DNA of 6,062 nucleotides from Mycobacterium sp. (GTDB lineage: Bacteria > Actinomycetota > Actinomycetes > Mycobacteriales > Mycobacteriaceae). A model generated the notes under the pieces. That model searched no databases, had not been told where the DNA came from, and worked only from the letters and a program-made list of their open reading frames with translations. The stretch is taken from positions 1-6,062 of the forward strand of contig JAQSXQ010000127.1 of assembly GCA_029256565.1 (NCBI GenBank). The letters run 5' to 3'. Shown here piece by piece: positions 1-6,062 of this stretch. Numbering within the stretch: position 1 is the first letter of the stretch; the number at the start of each line of letters is the position of its first letter. Made by a program: the position numbers and the translations under genes.

Positions 1-713
1 AGACGGAAGCCGCTGGAGTCGACGTCCCAACCCATGGTGCGCTGCGAGTCGGGGTAGAGGTGGCTGCGCGAGTCCAGCACCTCGGGTCCGGAGGCGTCCA
101 TCCCCTCGGCGCGCCGGTCACCGACCACCACCACCGCGGCCGCGCCGTCGCCGAACAGGCTCGAGCCGACGACGGTGGCCATCGACGGGTCGGTCTTCGG
201 CACCAGCGAGCACAGTTCGACCGCGAGCAGGACCGCCACGTCGTCGGGGGCACCGCGTAGGTGGTCGTGCACGCGGGCGATGCCGGCAGCCCCTGCGACA
301 CAGCCCAATCCGAACATCGGGATGCGCTTGACGTCGGGGCGCAGGCCGATGATGCCGGCGATGCGTGCATCGAGCGTCGGCACGGCCAGGCCGGTGACCG
401 TGGTCGTGTAGATGACGTCGACGTCGGCGGGGGTCAGTCCCGCATCGTCCAGGGCGCCCAGCACCGCGGCGCACCCCAGCTCCACCGCGTGCTCGATGAA
501 CACGTCGTTGGCCCGACCGAAGTCATTCAGGTTCGCGTAGTCCTCGAGTGGCAGGACCATGTGCCGACTGTCGACCTTCGCGCTTCGATGCAGCTTGCGG
601 ATCGCGTCGGCGTGATCGGCGTAGCCGGGCATCGCGAGCAACGCCTCGGTCACCTCGTCCTGGGTGTAGCGGCGTGGTGGCAATTCCCCTCGCACACTTG
701 CTATGACGCTCAT
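1..713 (-). CDS. Type III polyketide synthase (chalcone-synthase-like), C-terminus cut by window edge
   Basis: The start is ATG at 713-711, behind a good ribosome site (GAGGAG at 725-720, 6-nt spacer). The visible 237 residues are the N-terminal thiolase-fold half; family members run about 350-400 residues. The catalytic nucleophile is Cys138 in FGLGCVAGAAG (134-144), and SLFGDGAAAVVVVGD (185-199) is the second signature. The catalytic His and Asn and the C-terminal GFGPG-type loop would lie past the left edge and cannot be checked. TVTGLAVPTLDARIAG (105-120) and the VKRIPMFGLGC run recall, from memory, actinobacterial alkylresorcinol-type synthases such as Streptomyces SrsA more than plant enzymes or the naphthalene synthase RppA. 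Such enzymes extend a CoA starter, often long-chain acyl, with malonyl or methylmalonyl units and cyclise it to resorcinols or pyrones in the cytosol. The start codon overlaps the MMPL stop by ATGA, so it is last of three visible genes in one operon. The exact product is not predictable. Family assignment is very secure. Confidence 0.95.
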   Translation of the reverse strand, partial: MSVIASVRGELPPRRYTQDEVTEALLAMPGYADHADAIRKLHRSAKVDSRHMVLPLEDYANLNDFGRANDVFIEHAVELGCAAVLGALDDAGLTPADVDVIYTTTVTGLAVPTLDARIAGIIGLRPDVKRIPMFGLGCVAGAAGIARVHDHLRGAPDDVAVLLAVELCSLVPKTDPSMATVVGSSLFGDGAAAVVVVGDRRAEGMDASGPEVLDSRSHLYPDSQRTMGWDVDSSGFR

Positions 714-2968
714 CGATCACTCCTCATCTGGGTCGAGACACATGACTGCAGTTCGCTCACGTCGTCGTGAGTTCGACTTCCGGACCCGTGGTCGAGGCCG
801 AAGTTCGCGTGAATGCGGGTGAGCCACTGCGGCGCCCACCAGTTCCAGCCGCCCATCAGGTGCATGAAGGCCGGCATCAGCGCCATCCGGATCAGGGTGG
901 CGTCGGCGAGCACCGCCAACGTCAGACCCAGCCCGAACATCCGCATGAACGAGACCTCGGCGGCGATGAGCGCGGCGAACGAGATCGACATGACGACTGC
1001 TGCGGCGGTGACGACGCGTCCGGTGCGCGCGATCCCGAGGGCGACGCTCTCGTCGTTGCGTAGTCGGGCAGAGCCGTCCCCCGCGCCGGACATCCAGAAC
1101 TCGCGTATCCGGGACACCAGGAACACCTCATAGTCCATGGACAGACCGAAGGCGATGCAGAACAACAACACCGGGATGTTCGCCACCAGCGTTCCGGTGG
1201 TCGTCGTGCCAAGCCCACCGAGATGACCGTCCTGGAAGATCCACACCATCGCACCGAACGCCGCGGTCAGCGACAAGACGTTGAGTACCAACGCCTTCAG
1301 CGGGATGGCGACGCTGCCCGTCAGCAGGAACAGCAGGACGAACATCACCAGCGCGATCAGGCCGAGGACCACGGGTAGCCGCGAGGTGATGGCGTGCACG
1401 CTGTCGCTGTTGACCTGCGCGGTGCCGGTCAGCAGCACGTCACGTCCGCCTGGCCCGGTCACGGCGTGGATGCGGTCGAGCTGGTGCTGCGAGTCGTCGG
1501 AGAACAGTGGTGCGGTGCTGGCCACCGTGAGGTAGGCACTGCCGTCGACCACCGTGGGCGCCGAGACACCGGCAACCTGAGGGACGCTCGAGACGTCTGC
1601 TGCGTACCGGGTGAAGTCCGCTGCGCCAAGCCCGGTGCTGTCGGGGACGACGACGGTCACGGCGGTCGCGGAATCGTTGGCGAATTCGTCGCGCAGTCGA
1701 TCCCCGACCTGGTGGGCCGACGCGTCTCGCGGCAGCACGCGGTCGTCCGGGAAGCCCCACTTGACCCCGAGAAACGGTGCGCCGAGAACCAGCATCAGTA
1801 TCACCACGGCCAAGCCGACCGCCACCGCGCGCCGCATGACGGTCTTGGTCCAGCGGTACAGGAACGTGGCCTCGACCTGTTGAGTCGGCCGGTGCCTGCC
1901 GAAACCCACCCGAGCCCGCAACGGATCGAGCCGGTCCCCGAGGAGCACGATGGCCGCAGGCGTGACGAGCAGCGCGGCTGCGGCGGCGAAGGCGACGGTC
2001 GCCACGCCGGCATAGGCGAACGACTTCAAGAAGTGCATCGGGAACAGTGCCATCATCGCCATCGACAGCGCGACGATGGAGGCCGAGAAGATCACCGTCC
2101 GCCCGGCGGTCGTCATCGTCGTGACGAGGGCGTCGTCGCGACGCGCCCCATCCGACAACTCGTCCCGGTAGCGGCTGACCAGCAGCAGGGTGTAGTCGAT
2201 CGCCAGCGCCAAACCGAGTGCGGCACTGAGGTTGAGCGCGAAGATGCTCACGTCGGTGAACAGGGTCACCCCGCGCAGCACGGCCAGCGCTCCGATGACC
2301 GCCATCGCGCCGACTGCGACCGGAACCGCGGCGGCCAGCAGGCCGCCGAACACCCAGACCAGCACGGCGAAGGACAGCGGTATCGCCAGTGACTCCATCA
2401 GCAGCAGGTCACGCTGGGACTGCTCGGTGATCTGAGCGTTGACCATCGCCGCGCCGCCGGCGCGCACCGTCACGCCGTCGCCGTCGTGCGCCAGCCGGTC
2501 GGCGAGTTCCTTGGCGTACTTGGGGGAATCGCTCTCGCCGCCGGTGATTTCGGCGACGACGAGCCCGGCACGCTGGTCGGTGCTGACCATGCCCGCGGCC
2601 ACGGATGGAGGCGACGTCCAGGCGGAGCCGACGGTTGCGACGTGTTCCGACCGCGACAACTCGTCGACGATGCGGCCTGCGGTGGCCTCGGCGGCCGGGC
2701 TGCGGTAACCGTCCGGTGAGCCGACGACCAAGAGCAGTTGGGCATCGCCGCGGTCGAACTTCTCGACCAGCATTCGGGAGGCCGTTGCCGACTCAGACGC
2801 CGGATCCTCGAAACCGCACGCACACAGGCTCTTGGCGACCGGCACCCCGAAGATGCCCGCGGCCACGGTGACCATCGCCGCGATCACCAGGAACCGCCGA
2901 GGAGTAGTGATCGCGAGTTCGGCGACCCGCTGCAGGATCGGCCGCCGAGTCATGTTGTGCGTCGTCAT
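710..2968 (-). CDS. MMPL-family RND transporter, 752 aa, probable lipid exporter
   Basis: This is an inner-membrane RND-type transporter of the MMPL family, which uses the proton gradient to move lipids or lipid-like compounds to the periplasm. The layout is the typical two-fold repeat. TM1 is near 26-46, followed by a periplasmic porter domain near 50-185 and TM2-6 between about 190 and 343. TM7 is near 380-400, followed by a second porter domain near 402-525 and TM8-12 between about 530 and 704. The proton-relay Asp-Tyr pairs of MmpL proteins are visible as Asp258-Tyr259 (LAIDYTLLLVSRYRDEL) and Asp612-Tyr613 (LSMDYEVFLVSRIREF). GFEDPASES (52-60) is the family motif after TM1. At 752 residues it is shorter than MmpL3-type proteins (over 900) and lacks a long cytoplasmic tail. 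The ATG at 2968 overlaps the upstream gene's stop (ATGA) and has no clear ribosome site, so coupled initiation is likely; Met6 is an alternative start. The stop overlaps the PKS start in the same way, which suggests that its substrate is the PKS product. Substrate is inferred, family is certain. Confidence 0.95.
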   Translation of the reverse strand: MTTHNMTRRPILQRVAELAITTPRRFLVIAAMVTVAAGIFGVPVAKSLCACGFEDPASESATASRMLVEKFDRGDAQLLLVVGSPDGYRSPAAEATAGRIVDELSRSEHVATVGSAWTSPPSVAAGMVSTDQRAGLVVAEITGGESDSPKYAKELADRLAHDGDGVTVRAGGAAMVNAQITEQSQRDLLLMESLAIPLSFAVLVWVFGGLLAAAVPVAVGAMAVIGALAVLRGVTLFTDVSIFALNLSAALGLALAIDYTLLLVSRYRDELSDGARRDDALVTTMTTAGRTVIFSASIVALSMAMMALFPMHFLKSFAYAGVATVAFAAAAALLVTPAAIVLLGDRLDPLRARVGFGRHRPTQQVEATFLYRWTKTVMRRAVAVGLAVVILMLVLGAPFLGVKWGFPDDRVLPRDASAHQVGDRLRDEFANDSATAVTVVVPDSTGLGAADFTRYAADVSSVPQVAGVSAPTVVDGSAYLTVASTAPLFSDDSQHQLDRIHAVTGPGGRDVLLTGTAQVNSDSVHAITSRLPVVLGLIALVMFVLLFLLTGSVAIPLKALVLNVLSLTAAFGAMVWIFQDGHLGGLGTTTTGTLVANIPVLLFCIAFGLSMDYEVFLVSRIREFWMSGAGDGSARLRNDESVALGIARTGRVVTAAAVVMSISFAALIAAEVSFMRMFGLGLTLAVLADATLIRMALMPAFMHLMGGWNWWAPQWLTRIHANFGLDHGSGSRTHDDVSELQSCVSTQMRSDR

Positions 2969-4317
2969 GATTCGTCGCCGGGTTGACTGGCCGCCGCGTC
3001 GCGATCGGCCGTCGGACCCTTCTCGGTGTCGCGTCGACTCGGCTCGTGCGGACGCGACTGGCTCGCAGCCTCCGTGCCGGGCTCTTGGGCATCGTCTTCG
3101 GTCTTCGGCGTCATCGTCTCATTCGGTGCATCGTCTGCCGGCGCGTCTGCGATCGGTTGGGTGCCGGTCTCGGCGGGACCGTCGTCGTCGATGTCGACGT
3201 CGATCTCCACGACGACGTCGCTCGGTGTGACCGTGACGGGACCCGCTGTCTCCGGCGCTGCGGAGGTGTCGAGTGTAGGCACCGTGGCCTCGTCCGTAGG
3301 GGCCTCCGTATCGACGGATTCCGACACGTCCGTTTCGAGTTCGGTCTGTGGTGCGGTCTCGTTCTCGTGGGAGGCCAGCGTGGTCGCGGGCACGTTGGCA
3401 GGGCCGGGCAGCGCACCGCCGGTGCCGTTCACGATGCCGATTGCACCGTCGAGGACCACGTCGAATCCGGCGTTCGCGACGTTCAGGACGGTGCCGACCG
3501 CTGCGGAACCGAGGTTGAACACGGTCACGGCCGGCGAGATCGCAAGAGCGCGAACTGCTCCGATGAGCGCCTCGACGACCGCGTTGCCCGAGGCGGAACC
3601 CAGCTGGGTGAGAAGAGCGCTCAGTCCGGTGACCGCGTTGTTGAACTGGAACGTCACTTCGTGCAGCGCGATCCCCGCGATCGCGAACCCGGCGTCGCCG
3701 GTGGTTCGCACCGCCGTGAGGCCACTGGCGGCGAGCAGCCGACCACTCGTGACTCCGGCGGTGATCAGTCCGAGGCTGCTCGCGAGGGACAGCGGGTCGT
3801 TGGCGAGGTTCAGCAGCGCGACCGAGACGTTTCGCAGTGACGCCGTCAGCGCAGTGGTGAGCAGTTCACCGACCTGTGCCGTCGTGGTCGTGATGACGGG
3901 ATTGATCCGGCCGAGATTCTCGGAGAGCATGGCGAACGCGTCGACCGAGAGCGTCTTCAGGATGGTCAGCGACGCGACGATGGTCTGGTTGCTCGTCGAA
4001 TCGATCAGCCCGCTGAAGACGGTGTCGATCAGCGTCACGACGTTGTCGACGACGCCGATCAGGTTCCGGCCCGGGACGCCGGCCAGTTCTGCGGCTCCGG
4101 CCGTGGAGCGGTCGAGGACGGCTTGCACGCCTGCGAAGAACGTCTCGAGATCCGCTGCGGAGACGACCAACCGGACGTCGGGCATCGAGACGCTCGGTGC
4201 CGCGGCGTGCGGAATGCTCACCGCCCGGCCGGGGATCACCAGTGGGGTGAAGGCGAGTGCGCTTGCTGCGGTCAGTGCGACCCCGGCGGTGACGAACGAG
4301 CGGGCTGAGAGTTCCAT
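2965..4317 (-). CDS. Exported Ala-rich protein with acidic C-terminal tail (GjpA-like family, function unknown), 450 aa
   Basis: The N-terminus looks like a Sec signal peptide: a short n-region (MELSAR), a hydrophobic stretch at about 8-28, and a possible cleavage near 38-40 (IPHAAA then PSV). Residues 45-305 are rich in Ala, Val, Leu and Thr with regular amphipathic spacing. Residues 306-450 are a Pro/Thr/Glu/Asp-rich, probably disordered acidic tail that becomes mixed-charge at the end. I see no Cys, Trp or Tyr anywhere in the protein. The opening (ARSFVTAGVALTAASALAFTPL) resembles, from memory, mycobacterial and Gordonia proteins annotated as outer-membrane porin GjpA-like. That match is unverified, and the lack of Tyr and Trp argues against a classical beta-barrel. 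The ATG at 4317 has a good ribosome site (AGGGG at 4329-4325, 7-nt spacer) and follows a strong promoter. It is the first gene of the operon and joins the MMPL gene by ATGA. A periplasmic or cell-envelope partner of the transporter is a reasonable inference. The coding call is firm, the function is not. Confidence 0.85.
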   Translation of the reverse strand: MELSARSFVTAGVALTAASALAFTPLVIPGRAVSIPHAAAPSVSMPDVRLVVSAADLETFFAGVQAVLDRSTAGAAELAGVPGRNLIGVVDNVVTLIDTVFSGLIDSTSNQTIVASLTILKTLSVDAFAMLSENLGRINPVITTTTAQVGELLTTALTASLRNVSVALLNLANDPLSLASSLGLITAGVTSGRLLAASGLTAVRTTGDAGFAIAGIALHEVTFQFNNAVTGLSALLTQLGSASGNAVVEALIGAVRALAISPAVTVFNLGSAAVGTVLNVANAGFDVVLDGAIGIVNGTGGALPGPANVPATTLASHENETAPQTELETDVSESVDTEAPTDEATVPTLDTSAAPETAGPVTVTPSDVVVEIDVDIDDDGPAETGTQPIADAPADDAPNETMTPKTEDDAQEPGTEAASQSRPHEPSRRDTEKGPTADRDAAASQPGDES

Positions 4318-4335
4318 CGAGCGACCCCTGGGCTA

Positions 4336-4357
4336 TGTCAACGAGTGATGACTTAGC
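4336..4357. promoter_or_regulatory. Putative operator, proximal copy (at the transcription start)
   Basis: This is the second copy of the 22-bp element, in direct orientation, 45 bp from the first. The outer half-sites GTCA and TGAC and the inner C/G pair are kept (core GTCAACGAGTGATGAC, 4337-4352), but the centre is less symmetric. It begins right after the -10 box and covers the predicted start point, a classic repressor position. It repeats TTGACA at 4341-4336, but no -10 box follows at the right distance, so it is unlikely to be a second promoter. Confidence 0.55.
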
Positions 4358-4386
4358 ACGCTAGGCGGTGCGGATCGCCGTGTCAA
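4358..4386 (-). promoter_or_regulatory. Sigma-A-like promoter of the exported protein-MMPL-PKS operon
   Basis: On the minus strand a perfect -35 box TTGACA (4386-4381) is followed by a 17-nt spacer and a TAGCGT -10 box (4363-4358), matching the mycobacterial TANNNT pattern. Transcription would start near 4351, giving a leader of about 33 nt that contains the AGGGG ribosome site. Spacing and sequence are as good as this class of promoter gets. The -35 box lies inside the distal copy of the repeated element, and the start point lies inside the proximal copy. Confidence 0.75.
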
Positions 4387-4402
4387 CAGCTGGTGACTTA
4401 GC
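4381..4402. promoter_or_regulatory. Putative operator, distal copy (overlaps the -35 box)
   Basis: The core GTCAACAGCTGGTGAC at 4382-4397 is a nearly perfect 16-bp palindrome; only one symmetric base pair, 4386 against 4393, breaks it. It sits in a 22-bp element that recurs at 4336-4357 with 18 of 22 bases identical. Dyad symmetry, length and position over the -35 box fit a dimeric regulator of TetR or a similar type. No regulator gene is in the window, so its identity is unknown. Confidence 0.6.
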
Positions 4403-4424
4403 GGCTCGTGAGGGTCGTGAGGCG

Positions 4425-5861
4425 TCACTCGGTCGTCGTCGGCACCGCCGTGATCGCAGGTGGCGTACGCGGCATGGCGAGGACGGCCACCGCGGTCGCC
4501 ACGGCCACCACCAGCACGCCGATGAAGACGGCGGCCGACCCGGACTGGACGACCGCAGGCCCGAGTGAGTTCAGGTCACCGGAACCGAAGATCGAGTTGG
4601 CGATGGCGCCGAAGATTGCGACTCCGACCGCGCTGCCGAGCGACCGGGCGAACATGTTGTTGCCGGTCACCATGCCGCGTTCGTCCCAGTCGACGCTCGA
4701 CTGCGCGGCGATCAACGTCGGTACCGCCAGTAGACCCATGCCGGCGCCGATCACGAAGCACACGACCGCCACGCTGGCGACGTTCGGCCGGTGCGCCAAC
4801 GCCGCGAGCCCGGACGCCCCCGCGATCACCAACGAAGCGCCCAGTACCGCAGTGCGCTTGAAGCCCCAGCGCAGATAGAGCTTGCCTGCGATCGCCGCGG
4901 TGGCCGGCCAACCGATGGTCAGCGCCGCCAAGGCGAGTCCGGCGACGATGGGCTCGACTCGCAGTGATCCCTCCAGGTACGTAGGGACGTACGACGTCAG
5001 CCCCATCAGGATGGCGCCCACTCCGAACGCGACGATCGTGGTCGCGCAGAGCAGGCGGCGCGAGAACACCCACATCGGCAGAATCGGCTCCGGAGCGCGG
5101 CGTTCGACCACGAAGAAGATCGCCAGCAGCACGGCGCCCGCCGTGAAGGCGCCGATGCTCGGCGCAGAGGTCCACGCCCACGTCTGGCCGCCACCCAGGA
5201 CCGCCAGCACCAGTGAGGTCATGGCCGCCGCCAGGAGCACTGCGCCCAAGACGTCGACGCTGCGGTCCTTTCGCGTCACGTCCTCGTGGAAGTGGCGGTT
5301 GAACATCCACGCCGCGAGCAGGCACAGCGGGATGTTGATCAGGAAGACGCCGCGCCAGATGCCGAGTTGCGAGAAGGCTCCACCCAGCATCGGCCCGACG
5401 ACCGACGATACGGCCCACACACTCGCCAGGTAGCCCTGCACCCGCGCTCGCTCGGCGACCGTGTAGACGTCACCGACGATGGTCAAGGCCGTCGGTTGCA
5501 CTGCACCGGCACCGATGCCCTGAATGGCTCGAAAGATGATCAATGCGAGCATGTTCCACGCCAGCGCGCACAAGATCGAGCCCAGCAGGAACACCCCGAT
5601 TCCCACCAGGAGGATCGACTTGCGGCCGAACACGTCCGACAGCTTCGCGTAGATCGGAGTGGTCACGGCCTGTCCCAGCAGATACGCCGAGAACAGCCAG
5701 GGGAATTGGTGAAACCCGCCCAGTTCGCCGACGATCGAGGGCACGGCAGTCGCCAGCACCGTGGCGTCGATGGCGACCAGACCGGTGCTCAGCATGACCG
5801 ATATCAGGACCGGTCCGCGTTCGGAGCGGAATCCGACTGCGGCGGTGGAGGTCGACGTCAC
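4425..5861 (-). CDS. DHA2-type MFS drug/metabolite exporter, 478 aa
   Basis: This is a major facilitator superfamily antiporter with about 14 membrane segments, the DHA2 (drug:H+ antiporter 2) plan. Motif D1 lies in TM1 (AIDATVLATAVPSI, 30-43). Motif A is in the TM2-3 loop (KLSDVFGRKS, 73-82), motif B in TM4 (RAIQGIGAGAVQP, 111-123) and the antiporter motif C in TM5 (VVGPMLGG, 154-161). Further segments follow near 202-220, 232-252, 270-292, 303-325, 336-356, 361-384, 402-420 and 440-463. The C-terminal tail is short. The start is GTG at 5861; reading upstream in frame gives no other ATG/GTG/TTG before a stop at 5933-5931. Met23 is a possible later start, but it would remove part of TM1. No strong ribosome site is visible. 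It ends 107 bp before the exported-protein gene with no clear terminator, so read-through is possible. Substrate is unknown: general efflux, or export or self-protection linked to the neighbouring polyketide operon. Confidence 0.92.
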   Translation of the reverse strand: MTSTSTAAVGFRSERGPVLISVMLSTGLVAIDATVLATAVPSIVGELGGFHQFPWLFSAYLLGQAVTTPIYAKLSDVFGRKSILLVGIGVFLLGSILCALAWNMLALIIFRAIQGIGAGAVQPTALTIVGDVYTVAERARVQGYLASVWAVSSVVGPMLGGAFSQLGIWRGVFLINIPLCLLAAWMFNRHFHEDVTRKDRSVDVLGAVLLAAAMTSLVLAVLGGGQTWAWTSAPSIGAFTAGAVLLAIFFVVERRAPEPILPMWVFSRRLLCATTIVAFGVGAILMGLTSYVPTYLEGSLRVEPIVAGLALAALTIGWPATAAIAGKLYLRWGFKRTAVLGASLVIAGASGLAALAHRPNVASVAVVCFVIGAGMGLLAVPTLIAAQSSVDWDERGMVTGNNMFARSLGSAVGVAIFGAIANSIFGSGDLNSLGPAVVQSGSAAVFIGVLVVAVATAVAVLAMPRTPPAITAVPTTTE

Positions 5862-6062
5862 CGCCGTGTGACCCGAGCGTCGTTGAAGGCATTCCCGTGA
5901 CGTCTCGAAGCCATGACCACTGAACTGAATCTACGCCCCGCGGACGCGCCGCTTCCTGTCAGTCGGCTGTGGGAACGCCTCGCCACGGAATGACCGTGCC
6001 CATGTCGGTCGTTGACTCGTAGGTGACCGTGGCACGTCGCCAAGGCCTCACTCGTCAAAGGA
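5862..6062. other. Upstream region of the MFS gene, 201 bp, no convincing gene
   Basis: Nothing here is clearly coding. On the minus strand a TAGATT at 5933-5928 could be a -10 box for the MFS gene, with a leader of about 60 nt, but I find no matching -35 box. On the plus strand the last bases read AAAGGA (6057-6062), like a ribosome site for a rightward gene that would start just outside the window. A plus-strand TTGACT (6012-6017) lacks a good -10 partner. A weak inverted repeat CGGTC-N14-GACCG (6006-6029) could be a regulator site. All of these are low-confidence marks. Confidence 0.3.

Noticed and set aside
118..770. Several frames over the PKS region (118-474 minus, 261-770 plus, 523-720 minus)
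   Set aside because: They are Arg/His-rich shadows. The true frame starts at 713 and runs off the left edge with an intact active-site Cys motif.
1394..2392. 332-aa plus-strand open frame opposite the MMPL gene
   Set aside because: Its composition is full of His, Arg, Gln and Gly, typical of antisense shadows, and the minus frame carries clear MMPL motifs.
3176..3226. GACGTCGA-rich repetitive stretch
   Set aside because: It is explained by the Asp/Val/Ile codons of the acidic tail, not an independent repeat element.
3026..4348. 440-aa plus-strand open frame lying almost wholly opposite the exported-protein gene
   Set aside because: It is Ser/Ala/Val-rich with no recognisable domain or ribosome site. 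It mirrors the minus-strand gene, which has a signal peptide, promoter, ribosome site and operon context. Long antisense frames are expected in high-GC DNA.
4406..4422. TCGTGAGG repeated with a 9-bp period just after the MFS stop
   Set aside because: It is only two copies, has no dyad symmetry for a terminator hairpin, and is easily chance in GC-rich DNA.
5913..5993. 26-codon plus-strand frame (MTTELNLRPADAPLPV...)
   Set aside because: The start is plausible in style, but it has no ribosome site, no recognisable family and is very short. It could be a remnant of a gene start, but the sequence does not support calling it.
5858..6058. 66-aa minus-strand frame overlapping the MFS start by GTGA
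   Set aside because: It is Arg/His/Ser-rich with no known pattern or ribosome site. The 4-base overlap is most likely chance, although the same overlap style occurs elsewhere in the window.

Overview
The window is high-GC actinobacterial DNA. Gene content and protein style point to a mycobacterium or close relative (Mycolicibacterium or Gordonia type): an MMPL-family RND lipid transporter, a type III polyketide synthase of the actinobacterial alkylresorcinol/alkylpyrone kind, a DHA2 MFS exporter, and an exported Ala-rich protein resembling those annotated as GjpA-like porins. The species cannot be fixed from this sequence alone.

All four real genes lie on the minus strand, so the window reads from right to left. 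From the right: about 200 bp of upstream DNA (5862-6062), a 14-TM DHA2-type MFS transporter starting at GTG 5861 and ending at 4425, and a 107-bp intergenic gap. The gap holds a strong sigma-A-like promoter and two near-identical copies of a partly palindromic element. Then comes a compact three-gene unit: an exported protein (4317-2965), an MMPL transporter (2968-710) and a type III polyketide synthase (from 713, running off the left edge). Both junctions in this unit are 4-base ATGA stop/start overlaps, so translation is probably coupled.

The inferred logic is that the type III PKS makes a long-chain resorcinol, pyrone or related phenolic lipid from an acyl-CoA starter. The MMPL protein would move it across the inner membrane, and the exported protein would act in the periplasm or outer (mycolate) membrane along the same route. 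The promoter layout, with one element copy over the -35 box and the other just past the -10 box at the expected transcription start, looks like a repressor-controlled switch, for example by a TetR-type dimer. The regulator gene is not in the window. The MFS gene may belong to the same locus (efflux or self-protection) or be only a neighbour. The most interesting items are the exporter-synthase operon with its uncharacterised first protein, and its twin-operator promoter.
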